A stretch of 64,000 nucleotides of DNA, taken from Polyodon spathula. Lineage: Eukaryota; Chordata; Actinopteri; Acipenseriformes; Polyodontidae. The DNA is taken from the NCBI RefSeq assembly GCF_017654505.1, contig NC_054541.1:47989486-48053485 (forward strand), read 5' to 3'. Below are positions 35,262-46,801 of this stretch, one piece after another (position 1 is the first letter of the stretch; each line of letters opens with the position of its first letter). The position numbers and the translations under genes were made by a program. The notes under the pieces were generated by a model. The model did not search any database and was not told where the DNA came from. It saw only the letters and a list, made by a program, of their open reading frames with translations.

Positions 35262-35549
35262 CCTCCATCCATTATCTGTAACTGCTTAACCCTATAGTGT
35301 TGCGGTGAGCCAGAGCCTAACCCAGCAGACACAGGACACAAGGCAAGACTACCACAGGGCAGCTAAGGGGCAATTTAGAGAGCCCTAGCCAGCATGTATT
35401 TGGACTGTGGGAGGAAACCAGAGTATCCAGAGAAAACACACACCAACACAGGGAAAACATGCAAACTCCACACAGACAGACCCCTGAGGCCAGAATTGAA
35501 CCCAGGACCCTGGAGCTGTGAGATCGCAGTGCTAATCACCACTCCACCT
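35262..35549. repeat. Widespread fish interspersed repeat (LINE/SINE tail)
   Basis: The blocks CCATCCATTATCTGTAACTG, TTTGGACTGTGGGAGGAAACC, AACATGCAAACTCCACACAG and GAACCCAGGACCCTGGAGCT form a repeat I recognise as common in many fish genomes. Its usual classification as a LINE-2-like or SINE tail is uncertain to me. Confidence 0.7.
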
Positions 35550-37263
35550 GTTGGGATGATATAGGATTATTTGGAAATTGTTCAAAACATATCAGTATAG
35601 AAAAGCTTTATGTCCTCTGCTGATGGGCAGAAAATGACAGCTCAGATGCATGATTACCTGATACCATTTTTTGAAAGAAGTTTTTATAAAAGAAAAACCC
35701 CTTCTATATGGAAACACAAGGTTTCATTCAATCACGTCACACCCTCTTTGCCATGCACATACATTCTTTATATGAGGTGTATATGGAAACATGTGTTTTA
35801 GCAAACATCTATTTTCATTTTTAAACATGTTATCTGGTAGTACACTAGGTTCAAGAAATGTCTGTCTGTAAGATATGCTTTTAAATATGCTTCCTGTTAT
35901 TTTACCTGGAGGGTGAAATTGTCCCCTCCCCTTCACTGAGATCTTTTCTTTCAGTAACTAATCAGCTGTTCTTAAAAAGGAGCCACTCAGAAACACACAT
36001 TTTGGATGTGATGTGACTACACCACATCTGCTCTACAGGGTTCTATTGCGATTACTTTAAATGCTACCAGATTATGCATTGCACTCACATCAGTATCCTT
36101 TGTCCATTGCTATCCCTATGATATTGATCCAAAGTCCTAGCCTAGCCCGGTATTTATATATCCAGTTGACAAAATATACATCTTTACAGAAATAAACCAC
36201 AGGTTTTCAGCAAATGTTATGCTAATACGCACAGTTCTGAAAGAAGCACAGGTAGTTAAAAACATGTATCTTCATGAAACAATGTTTTACTTTCAGGGCT
36301 AGTCTATTGCCCTTCCCGGGGTATATCACTTCAGCAATGCTCTTGGGATCAATGCACGGCAACCATTTGAGTCATTAGTGGAATCAGCTGGCGGTTACTG
36401 ACAGAAAACGTAAGTGCTGAAAAGGAATGTTACTTTCCATAATCTGACCCGTAACACATTTTTAAGTATAACCCCTCTGAATTTGATCACATTATTGATA
36501 TGGCCTAAAATACATGCTGGCTGAACCTGTCAAAGTGTGTGTAATCTGGCAAAGTATCAACAAAACAAAATCAGGACAATCCAGTTCTATCAAATTTCAA
36601 ATTTTCCATTACTGTTTTTAGGAAATACTGGTTCACTTAATTAAAAATGGACGTTAAATGTGTGAACCTTATCTTATGCCTTAGTGCAGTATCTGCCCAA
36701 AAATAAATGAAAATAAATGAGTTTCTAAAGATCTGCTTTCAGAACGTATAGGTTTGAAGACATGGAAACGCAATGGAACTTTGTGATCAAAACTTTCAGC
36801 AATTTCTTAATTATTTTGTTACATGGAAATCTCATGCTCCGCCTATGCTCGTGCTTTTGTGAGTTTAAAAAGGCTGTAAAACATGTCCTATATTGATAGT
36901 TATCTATAATTAGTATCTAGGACACTGCCACAAAGCCCACCACGTGTCGTGATCTGCATAAGATGCCATTGCATAAGCACTGACAAAGGATATTTGTTTC
37001 AACCAAAACTAAAGTTTGTATTGTTTTTATTTTTTGCCAAACCCAAACATTATTGAATTAATTCTGCAAAGTCTTAGCTTCTGTATAGATGTCAAGTATT
37101 GCTCTTAGCAAACAGAAGTGATGGATCTGGTTTTGTGACTGGGGCAGGGAAAGGAGCGGGGGAGTGTTTCAGTTGGAATTGTTTTTAGCCATCATGCTTC
37201 TGCTGTTCCTCTGTCGAAGGAAAGTAAGGAGGGAGGACCCACAGTGACATCACAAGGAAATCA
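35550..37263. other. Intergenic DNA upstream of the third cytokine gene
   Basis: No gene recognised. Near 37240-37272, GTGACATCAC, AAGGAAATC and TTTTTTAAAA lie about 90-110 bases before the ATG at 37358. They could be the core promoter (AP-1/CRE-like, NFAT/STAT-like and weak TATA) of the cytokine gene. This is inference. Confidence 0.4.
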
Positions 37264-37357
37264 TTTTTTAAAAGATAAGCAGTCCATATTGAAATCACTG
37301 AGAAAGGGGAAGAGATTTTTCATTGACGCTGCAAGAAGTACATAATCAAGCTACAGT

Positions 37358-40300
37358 ATGGGTTTTTGTCTTAAGTGCCTGTTGCTGGCACTGTCAGTCG
37401 GATTAAATTGCCAAGTGTTTTCAGAGGGAAAATGCAAAGGACAATGCATTAAAGCAGCAAGCTGTACGTCTACTAGCAGTGACGGCGAGTATGGGAGTAA
37501 ACTAGCTGAATTAAAACAACACACTCCAATTATTACAGTAAGTGTGTTTCTCTTATATAGAGTAAACACCCTTTTAACATCACTTCAAAGGGATTGACTA
37601 TACTTGGTGATAGTAAGTGGACTTGACTTTAACAGGGGTTACTCAATAACCTGTGTTGATTCTCAGATACAGCTATTGCATTTATTACGTATTGTGCTCA
37701 TTAATGCATTTTCTTTTCAATATACAGTGTATTACAAAACTCTGTAATACAAAAACGAAAGCTGTAAACATACACATTGCAGTGTTCTGTACTGTCTGTT
37801 ATATTGTGCTATATTGCACATGTCAGTACTGTACAGCAACCTACTTGTATGTAACCCTTCTATACTTACCCTATTATTTCCCAAAGCAAGTGCAAATGAG
37901 TTTTCCTGTATGTGAGTGACAGTAACCACAGCTGGCGTGGTAACAGCAAAGTTATATTATTAGTCGCTTGAGTTATTAAGTGGAGGGTGAAATTAACAAA
38001 AGTGATATTAATATGCCTATTTTTACATCTAATTTTATTTTAATATGTTTTTTTCCAGGTTGGACCATCACACAATTCAAGTATCCTTCTCTGTGTAGGA
38101 AAGTTTCAAATAATTAAGGTAAGCAAATATTGCAAATAGATAAATACCACAAGCTCTTTTCAATGGTTTTGAAAAACTGTTTGTTTCCACAGTTCAACCT
38201 CTAGGAAAGCCCATTGAATAATTTCTGTAGTAAAACACTGTAAGACCACAAATGAACTGCACAGTGGCTGAATGTAACCAGCACTCTCCAAAGCATGTGC
38301 AATCTTAAAAACCTGTAATCAATCAGATCTTCATCTGTAATGGGATGTGAAGTGCACTTTTATCCTTGTAACTGCAGTTTAACATTAATAGGCAAGGATA
38401 AACTGCAACTAAATTCCCAAATGTATCATTTACACTTATATTACTTAAATTCTTCCTATGTTTACCATTCATGTATAAACAAGTAAAAGCTTTTTCTGTT
38501 CAATATTGCAGCAGAAAAAGAACATGTATCGTTGTGTTCTGAAGAAGGTTTTTGAATTTTATACAGCAGTTCTTAAAATATATTCAAACCCAGATGCAAT
38601 AGAAATCATTGACAGGATGAACAAGAGCCTTAAATGCGTAAGTCTACAATTCATGATGTTTGTGTTACTTTGTAAGTATATATTAGCCCAATTAAAAGAC
38701 TTTTGAAGATTTTGTTCAAGCACCAATTTGGCTTTTATTTTGCTATCGTATAAATAAAAAATAATTCAATACAGATCTAATACTGCCACTTTTTACATTT
38801 TTAACCAAAGCAGGAGTTATTTTTATTTTTAAAAGACTAAAATACAATCAAATTCACACACCAGAGATAATGTTATAGGTAAAGGTAAGAGGTAAGAACA
38901 TACATTTTAAATTCTTGCTAGTAGAAATAATGGACAAAGATGTCGGAGTGTCTCCATTTTTTTTTTTGGTTGATATTTGATTTCCCAGGAAAGTTTTATT
39001 ATCAGTGCTGTAAAAAATGCTCTATTTAAATGTTGCGGGGTTCGGCAGCCAGGGCTTGGTCTCTTCCTATTTTCACCTGCCTATCATCCTAGACTCCCTA
39101 TTTTAACCCAGTCACAGCTCTGCTCTCTCTCTTGCATTAGTTTTTTCCTCCTCCTCCTCCTCAGTTTTTCATATGTCGCGTGTCTCTGTGTCAGTCCCCT
39201 CTGGGGGGATAGCGAGTCTCACTTCCCTGACCTGGAGTTCCAGTAACTTCACAGGTTCTTCGTGTGGTCAGAGGGGCCCACCAGCCACAGTATTACAGTT
39301 TGTGCGCTTTATCTTGCCTCAAGAAAAAGGCTCTGTCTTACTTCCTCCTTTATCCTCCCGGGACGTGGTCCTCATACTCTTAGTGCTCGAGTCTCATAAC
39401 TATCAATTATTTCTGCGTTTCAGATTCTCTTTTCCTCCTTACATCAAGGCTTAGTATGAGCCGTTCCGTCCTGTGAGGGTCGAACCCAGTCAGTAACTGG
39501 GACCCAGTCACAAGGCTCCGCCTATAACGACTCTCTGAGAAGTCGGAGGACTCTGTGTTTTCAGGGGCCTGGAGGCCAATAGGGCTACTCTCGACTCCAT
39601 AGAGAAGGCTCTCACGTTTGGAGTCTGGGCCTGTCTTTTTCATTCTCCCCTGTTCTAGAGGCTGAGCCTCGAGTCCTAAGTTGCCAAAACACTCTCTTCC
39701 TCTCGCAGCCCTGGCTCCCACCCCGTGAAACATGCATGTCTGTCTTCTGGGATTCAAACAACTAATGCTTTTGTTTGGTTTTTTTTGGCAGACAAATTGT
39801 GAAAGGTTACTGAAAAAGTACAGAAAGCTTCCACAAAGATACAAGGTAATTGGAAGTCTGTTACTAAATCCAACCTATGTTTATCTATGAAATAATGACT
39901 GATGTCATGGAGCAGCCTATCCATGTGACTGTTCTTGCTGGTGTGGTACCTGTGTGACATGCATCCACTATTTTGCCTCTGCTTGCCTGTGAATTCTGGT
40001 TCACTGTTGTGCAATTTTATTGCTTCCACAGCTTTATAGTGCATGTTGCATTATTTGCATCTGTAGTTCAGGGTGATGCCCAATCCGATTTGATACACAG
40101 GTTCTAATAAAGTAGCCTGCCTGTGTATTTTATAAACCTGTTTGTGACGTAATACAATAAAACTTTCAATGAAAGAGCATCTGGAGGCAAACAACACCTC
40201 AATAAAAAGGTAACAACTTGTTTAGAAATAACTGAAAATACCAATAGAAAAATCATAAATCAAAAACTCATAACAAAAAAGTCTATAACTAACATGTCGA

Positions 40301-40827
40301 GGGTAAACCGGTTTGTAACATGTATTACCTTTTTATTTAAAAGTGTTCTTTTGTCTCTTCCTTGTGGGTAAGGCCTAGTAACGCTGAAGGCTGGACATAT
40401 GTTCTTTATTCAATACAATATTTTTTTTTTATTTCTTCAGACTGCCGAGAACTGTACGGATGAAATATTAGCTTGTGATGCAGCAATACTACAGGTTAAA
40501 AAACTTGATGATGCAATGAAACAGGTAATTGGGATTGCTATCACTGTTGCCCTTTTTGTAATTTCTTTATTTCAGGAACATTTGTAGATTTTGTTGTGTA
40601 AGGTTGAATCTACTTGATAACAGTGACTGCAAGAATAGAATTCCGAGATTAAGCATGATAGTAAACAGTACTGATGAAAGTACTCTGTTGGTGAAGTGTT
40701 TTTTTTTTTTTTTTTTTTTACTTTATTTTTTATGGTGTAGGTCAACAACACTGAGATCCAAGAAAGGGCCATATCTGAACTTGATCGTCTTTCAGGATGT
40801 CTTGCTCGACCCAAAAAAAGAGGTTAA
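37358..40827 (+). CDS. Unassigned IL-10-family-like helical cytokine, 6 exons
   Basis: Exons 37358-37537, 38059-38118, 38512-38637, 39792-39845, 40441-40524 and 40741-40827 join in phase 0 with GT-AG junctions into 196 aa. Residues 1 to about 22 are a signal peptide. The mature part has ten cysteines: three in KCKGQCIKAASC, then LLC, YRC, LKC, TNC, ENC, LAC and SGC. Exon 2 is exactly 60 nt (NSSILLCVGKF), as in many IL-10-type genes. Exon 3 carries an amphipathic helix (CVLKKVFEFYTAVLK), exon 5 a helix ending VKKLDDAMKQ, and exon 6 the final helix IQERAISELDRLSGCL. That resembles the KAxxELDxL end of IL-22/IL-20-type cytokines, then a basic PKKRG end. The family normally has five coding exons; the 18-codon exon 4 is extra. 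The gene lies beyond IFNG on the same strand, where teleosts have IFN-gamma-related, but it lacks the IFN-gamma signature and basic tail. It could be a diverged IL-22/IL-20 relative or a new member. Confidence 0.75.
39030..39760. repeat. GC-richer insertion in intron 3 of the third cytokine gene, possible solo LTR
   Basis: Composition changes sharply from AT-rich intron to a GC-richer block beginning TGTTGCGGGGTTCGGC and ending near CCCGTGAAACA (TGTT…AACA ends). Matching CAGCCAGGGCT and AGCCAGGGCT occur inverted near the two ends. No target duplication or coding domain was identified. Open frames inside are not credible. Confidence 0.4.
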
Positions 40828-41126
40828 TTAAAAATAATAGTTTGAGATCTACTGACCTTTATGAATCACACTGTTTTTATTTATTTTGTATTCTTTGGAA
40901 CTGGAAATGAACAGAAGTCATTTTATTTATTATAACATGGTTATAAAATCACATTGCACTGTTGTGGAAGAAAACATAAAATGCAGAGGAATGACACCAG
41001 GAGGTATGGTCCTAAATAACAGACCACTCCCAGAGCTGTATCCAACATCGATAAGGGTTACTGCAATAACGGCTTGCATTTAATTGTCCATCATTTGTCT
41101 TGAGATAACTTTAAACACAGAATAAA
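40828..41126 (+). promoter_or_regulatory. 3' untranslated region of the third cytokine gene with poly(A) signal
   Basis: ATTTATT motifs near 40877 and 40923 and AATAAA at 41121-41126 give a plausible, short, AU-rich cytokine-type 3' end. A Tc1 element begins only about 35 bases farther on. Confidence 0.5.
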
Positions 41127-41161
41127 TGATATATTTTTATAGGAATTGCTCTTGACAGATA

Positions 41162-42789
41162 CAGTGGTTTGCGAAAGTATTGACCCCCCTTGGCATTTTT
41201 CCTATATTGTTGCCTTACAACCTGGAATTAAAATTGATTTTTATTTGGATTTCATGTAATGGACATACACAAAATAGTCCAAATTGATGAAGTGAAATGA
41301 AAAAAATAACCTCTTTCAAAAAATTCTAAAAAATAAATAACGGAAAAGTGGTGCGTGCATATGTATTCACCCCCTTTGCTAATAAGCCTCTAAATAAGAT
41401 CTGATGCAACCATTTACCTTCAGAAGTCACGTAATTAGTTAAATAAAGTCCACCTGTGTGCAATCTAAGTGCCACATGATCTCAGTATACATACACCTGT
41501 TCTGAAAGGCCCCAGAGTCTGCAACACCACTAAGCAAGGGGCACCACCAAGCAAGCAGCACCATGAAGACCAAGGAGCTCTCCAAACAGGTCAGGGACTA
41601 AGTTGTGGAGAAGTACAGATCAGGGTTGGGTTATAAAAAAATATCAGAAACTTTGAATATCCCACGGAGCACCATTAAAGCCATTATTAAAAAAATGGAA
41701 AGAATATGGCACCACAACAAACCTGGCAAGAGAGGGACGCCCACCAAAACTCACGGACCAGGCAAGGAGGGCATTAATCAGAGAGGCAACAAAGAGACCA
41801 AAGATAACGCTGAAGGAGCTGCAAAGCTCCACAGCGGAGATTGGAGTATCTGTCCATAGGACCACTTTAAGCCGTACACTCCACAGAGCTGGGCTTTACG
41901 GAAGAGTGGCCAGAAAAAAGCCATTGCTTAAAGAAAAAAACAAGCAAACATGTTTGGTGTTCGCCAAAAGGCATGTGGGAGACTCCCCAAACATATGGAA
42001 GAAGGTACTCTGGTCAGATGAGACTAAAATTGAGCTTTTTGGCCATCAAGGAAAACACTATGTCTGGTGCAAACCCAACACCTCTCATCACCCTGAGAAC
42101 ACCATCCCCACAGTGAAGCATGGTGGTGGCAGCATCATGCTTTGGGGGTGTTTTTCATCGGCAGGGACTGGGAAACTGGTCAGAATTGAAGGAATGATGG
42201 ATGGTGCTAAATACAGGGAAATTCTTGCGGGAAACCTGTTTCAGTCTTCCAGAGATTTGAGACTGGGACAGAGGTTCACCTTCCAGCAGGACAATGACCC
42301 TAAGCATACTGCTAAAGCAACACTTGAGTGGTTTAAGGGGAAACATGTAAATGTCTTGGAATAGCCTAGTCAAAGCCCAGACCTCAATCCAATTGAGAAT
42401 CTGTGGTATGTCTTAAAGATTGCTGTACACCAGCGTAACTCATCCAACTTGAAGGAGCTGGAGCAGTTTTGCCTTGAAGAATGGGCAAAAATCCCAGTGG
42501 CTAGATGTGCCAAGCTTATAGATACATATCCCAAAAGACTTGCAGCTGTAACTGCTGCAAAAGGTGGCTCTACAAAGTATTGACTTATGCACGCTCAAGT
42601 ATTCTGTTTTTTTGTCTTAGTTCTTGTTTGTTTCACAATAAAAAATATTTTGCATCTTCAGAGTGGTAGGCATGTTGTGTAAATCAAATTATACAAACCC
42701 CCCAAAAAATCAATTTTAAAATTCCAGGTTGTAAGGCAACAAAATAGGAAAAATTCCAAGGGGGGGGTCAATACTTTTGCAAGCCACTG
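41162..42789 (+). mobile_element. Tc1-like DNA transposon, complete ends, dead transposase
   Basis: 1628 bases with terminal inverted repeats of about 80 bases: CAGTGGTTTGCGAAAGTATT on the left, and its near complement with the CACTG end on the right. A TA duplication flanks it at 41160-41161 and 42790-42791. The transposase frame is broken, so mobility would need help in trans. Confidence 0.92.
41563..42583 (+). pseudogene. Tc1-family transposase, broken
   Basis: The ATG at 41563 starts MKTKELSKQVRD, then a stop at about 41600. After that VVEKYRSGLGYKKISETLNI gives the helix-turn-helix region. A frameshift lies between about 41720 and 41900, after which MARKKPLLKEKN continues. The three catalytic residues are all present: VLWSDETK (Asp), QQDNDPKHT (Asp) and [10 protein letters not shown] (Glu). 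A TAG at about 42362 interrupts the frame just before PSQSPDLNP. The full length would be about 340 aa, normal for the family. Confidence 0.88.
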
Positions 42790-42954
42790 TAGTTAAAAAA
42801 TGTTCCACAACAGCAGCACAAAGTGATTTTAAAAACCTCTTAACCCTTGCAGCGTCTCATAAAATGTCCCTATTAAGTCCTTCTTCTTCAGATTTTAAAT
42901 GTTTGATCATTTCAGTTCTCAGAATCAGCTGTGAAAAGGTCATTTTCAGAAGAG

Positions 42955-43292
42955 TCAACTGTTTTAGAGAGGGTTTGAAAAGTATTCTCATTTTCAAAAG
43001 CACAATTTAGGCTAAGAGGATTTTTAAAAACCATTCCTTAAAGGTTTGTAAATAGGGGCCAATGTGTTGTTAATGAATGTACCGAGTTCCTGATCTTTCC
43101 AATCACTCTTCTATAATTATATAATTTGTTAAGATATTTTGGTCAGTATTATGTGTCTGTGTCGAGTTACTGCCTCCTGAACACAGCAACCAAGGACCTC
43201 ATTTAAGGTTAAATCATTTAAATGCCATAAACTAGAACAAGGCATCCAGTGTACTTTCCAGGAAAGGATTGTTCTCAGTTCACAAATATGAA
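42955..43292. repeat. Diverged direct duplication, copy 1
   Basis: TTTTAGAGAGGGTTTGAAAAGTA, CTAAGAGGATTTTTAAAAACC, CAATGTGTTGTTAATGAAT and CATCCAGTGTACTTTCCAGG recur in the same order at 43690-43905. Copy 1 has about 130 extra bases between the third and fourth blocks. Confidence 0.75.
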
Positions 43293-43689
43293 TCTGTTGG
43301 TTTGCATATAACATGTAAAATTATGTTGTTAAGCATTTTGTACAATATCCTACCTTACGAGATCTAAAAGTGTATCCCTTAGTGAAATTTATGTAAAGTT
43401 GTTTTGTGGAGATGCCCCTGGAGTCACAGATGTTCCTGGAGCCTATATCAGATTTTTTTTTTTTTTTTTTTTTTAAAGTCCTTTTTAGAGGATTAAAAAG
43501 TTGTGTTTTATTTTTAGAGATGCACAAATATGGGTCATATGTACAGTAGTGTTTGCATGTTCATTTTTGTTCTTGAAATAATGGGCCCTATTCACAAAAC
43601 ATTACGGACTGTTTTAAAATGTTAATGGCTGTTTTTAAAAGCCGATTTGGATTAATTAATTAAGTTGCAGGTTATGAAGTCTTGGTAAA

Positions 43690-43905
43690 CTCTTTTAGAG
43701 AGGGTTAGAAAAGTAATCTAATTTTACAAAGCACAGTTTAGCCTAAGAGGATTTTTAAAAACCATTCCTTATAAAAACATTCCTTAATGTTTTGTAAATT
43801 GGGTTCAATGTGTTGTTAATGAATCATTTAAATGCCATAAACTAGCATAAGGCATCCAGTGTACTTTCCAGGAAAGGGTTGTTTTCAGGTCACAAATATG
43901 AATGC
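43690..43905. repeat. Diverged direct duplication, copy 2
   Basis: Same orientation as 42955-43292, shorter internally. The pair may be two copies of an unknown interspersed repeat or a local duplication. Confidence 0.75.
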
Positions 43906-45068
43906 ATTTACACAACAAATTAATGTATACCATTTGTACTTCTCTGAGGAATTTGGGAATTAAGCTTGGATTTGTAGAACTGTGTCTTTTAAGCTTGTAT
44001 TTATAATTATACTAATAAGACATATTTAACTTTAAGAGCTATATTGAGTTCTTTTTATGTAAACAATGAAATACAATGATTTCCTCCTGATTTGTTTTGT
44101 AACTGTGGAATTTGTAACATTTAAGTAAACGTTCTGTTGAAATCCTTACTCCTAGGTGGTTTCGGTATAGATAAAACTATAGGTAAACTAAGTCTTGCGG
44201 AGTATTCACTATTAGTATAATATTTTAATTCAATATTTCTCAGCTTAAAGGCTGTTTGCTATTGTTTTCGTTTAAGAACAACCAGGTATGAGGTATAGAG
44301 CTCATTACTAATGTCTGGAGCTTTGCCAGTGCTGGCATAAACCATGTGCAGCTAAAATTCCCCTGTAACTTGAATAAGCAGTCTTTACAGCCATTGAAAC
44401 TAAAGAACACAATACTGTAGATCACTGCACATTGCAACCCAAGGAATTGCTGAACATTCTTTATTGATATACCCCTCTAACTGAAATGAGTTCAAGGGTG
44501 CTGGAACTAGGGGTGCGACAGCACACCCTTGGCTTTGCATGGCTTTGCATAAAGGGATCAGTTTTGTTCAATGGCTTTCAGCACCCCCACTTTAAAAATA
44601 GTTCCATTGCCACTGAATGAGAGACTTGGCATCACCAGGTAAACCACCCACTACAGTGATTGTCCAGAACTGATTAATTATTCAGATGTTACTAATGGCT
44701 TGCAAGTGTCACGACTGCAGTATATCAGGTCTTTGCTACGTTTAAGTTTTCACGCCCTACTGCATATCCACGGTCGGACACTGTTACTTGTACATTTGTT
44801 TTTTCTTCTCTATTAATAAGATGGTTGTATTTCTTTTTTTTCAATCTTTAAATACCCATGTTAAAGTTTGGTGAATATAGTTGTAGTCATTTGTTTGGAA
44901 GACATTGATATGCTTCTTTACCTTTGTTGTCTAAACTTTTCAAAGCTGGATTTATACGTTTTGTATTGATAATGATGTATAGCCGTGATGACAAAACCTG
45001 GAAATCCCCACTGAACTGTGTTCTAAAGGAATCTTACAAGGCAGAGCTCATACAGATGACTAATGCAT

Positions 45069-45112
<44 letters not shown>
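45069..45112. repeat. Poly(G) tract of about 43 bases
   Basis: An uninterrupted G-run followed by GATGAGGGGG, and a second G-run near 45148. G-quadruplex formation and slippage are expected, and assembly errors in its length are likely. The glycine or proline runs it encodes are artefacts. Confidence 0.95.
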
Positions 45113-45113
<1 letters not shown>

Positions 45114-45416
45114 TGAGGGGGTGCAAGTCCCACCCCCTCTTCGTAGTGGGGGGGGGGGGCCAGTACATGTATTTCGTCCCCCCCACCACACACACACTTT
45201 TACGACCCCTTAACAATATTTTTAAATGGCTTTATCATTGAGAATGGTTAACTTGTTTTGTTAGGACTGGAACGCACAAGATTCTCCACCCCTCCTTATT
45301 TTACACAAAGCCTGTGAACCTGACACGCTTCACTGCTTGCACATGTGTCACTGATGATGTTGATGCGTACAATAATGTTTTTTATTTTAGAAATGGAAAT
45401 TCAGTATTGTTTAGGA

Positions 45417-45436
45417 AGGGTTAGGGTTAGGGTTAT
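45417..45436. repeat. Short interstitial telomere-like repeat
   Basis: GGGTTAGGGTTAGGGTTA, three tandem copies of the vertebrate telomere hexamer. Three copies can occur by chance or at repaired breaks. Confidence 0.7.
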
Positions 45437-46801
45437 GTTTTTTTATTTATTTATTTTTATTCCTAAAATATAAAATACGTTATTTTATTTCTAAAATATA
45501 ATATTTCTAATCTTACACACAAATGATTTTGGGAAACTTAAAGAATCTTCTGTTATTTAACAAAAACACTTTGACATAAATATGTTTAATTAAGGGGACA
45601 GGTGGAAAAACGCGAACTATAAACAAAATTGAGATAGAAAAATGTTTTGATGAAATGTAGCTTATGGTTTTGCGAAGGTAATCGCTGAGACTAGCGTAAT
45701 TTCGACTCGACACAACTTGTTTCCAACTTGTATTCTACAACACTATGAAACCTATGCATAGATAGTGGTGATAGACTGTTTTAATAAAGAACTGTGTAAA
45801 GCAGAAGACAGAGTAGATGTGTTTATTTTAATACAGGGTCGGCTATACCTGCTGCTCTGGATGCAAGTAATGAATTAGTTAATAGCAAAAGAAATTTAAG
45901 CATTATTTTGCTAAGTCCCAAACAGCCTACGGCCATACAAGCATTGTACCGATTCTTAGCAATAAAAGTTTTTTCAAGCCAACCGGTTTCACACATTATC
46001 CCTGGCTACACTGCGAGGAGTCAGTTAAGGTAGTACAGTACTGTACTTTTTCTGTGCAAAGTCATGAGAAATTAAACTAATATATACTGTGGTTGTCGTT
46101 TAACATTAGGTGCATTAAGAACATTTCTTATTGCTGTCGTTTCAATACTCGACATCTGTGTTTATAAGAATTTGCCATGACGTCACGCCTTATTTTCCTA
46201 AATTGCCACAGGTTTCGTCCGTCCTCCCCCACCACCCCTGTCCCTGTCCCCGTCCCCACGACCTTACAGTAGAGCTTGGAGCCCATGATGCCATGCCTTC
46301 TACAGTATACAAGTTTCAGCAGAGCTGATGTCATCATACCAGCTTTTCCAGAATGTAACAACACACCATCTGCATTTATTTCAACTATAATATACCTTAG
46401 TGCAGTTTCTCATAGTATTAATCTAAGCTATCTTTTTTTTATAGCTATCATCTCTTATACAAATTGATTATGTATGGCAGCGAAGTCTGTTTTCTGATAA
46501 AAGTAAAACTATGTAAACAAAGGATTATATTTTAGTGTAATAGGGTTGTGGGACACTGTAAGGCAGGGGTAGCCAAAATAGGTCATTTCAGTCCTGGGGC
46601 ATGTTGCACAAAAGTGGTTTAAAGACTTATTCTGATAACTTCCTGGTTTAACTGTGAAAGTCAGGCTTAGTCTATTGCACAAAACAAGATAATAATTTAG
46701 GTTTAAATCCATGGTAATTTATCACGATTAAACTAGCCTGCTTTAGGCAGGTTAACAAAGATTAATCCTGACACTTAAAACGGAAAAAAAATAAAAAATA
46801 A

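Larger units (their letters stand above)
42792..46801. other. Intergenic DNA with duplications and low-complexity tracts
   Basis: No gene recognised. Contains the duplicated segments listed separately, a T-run at 43449-43474, a small element-like inverted arrangement at 44497-44625 (GGGTGCTGGAACTAGGGGTG against CAGCACCCCCAC…ATAGTTCC), and a poly(G) tract. Confidence 0.45.

Noticed and set aside
37358..40827. Calling the third cytokine IFN-gamma-related
   Set aside because: The position fits, but it has six exons instead of four, ten cysteines, no IFN-gamma signature and an IL-20/IL-22-like last helix.
45034..45241. Polyglycine and polyproline frames
   Set aside because: They are produced by the poly(G) tract.
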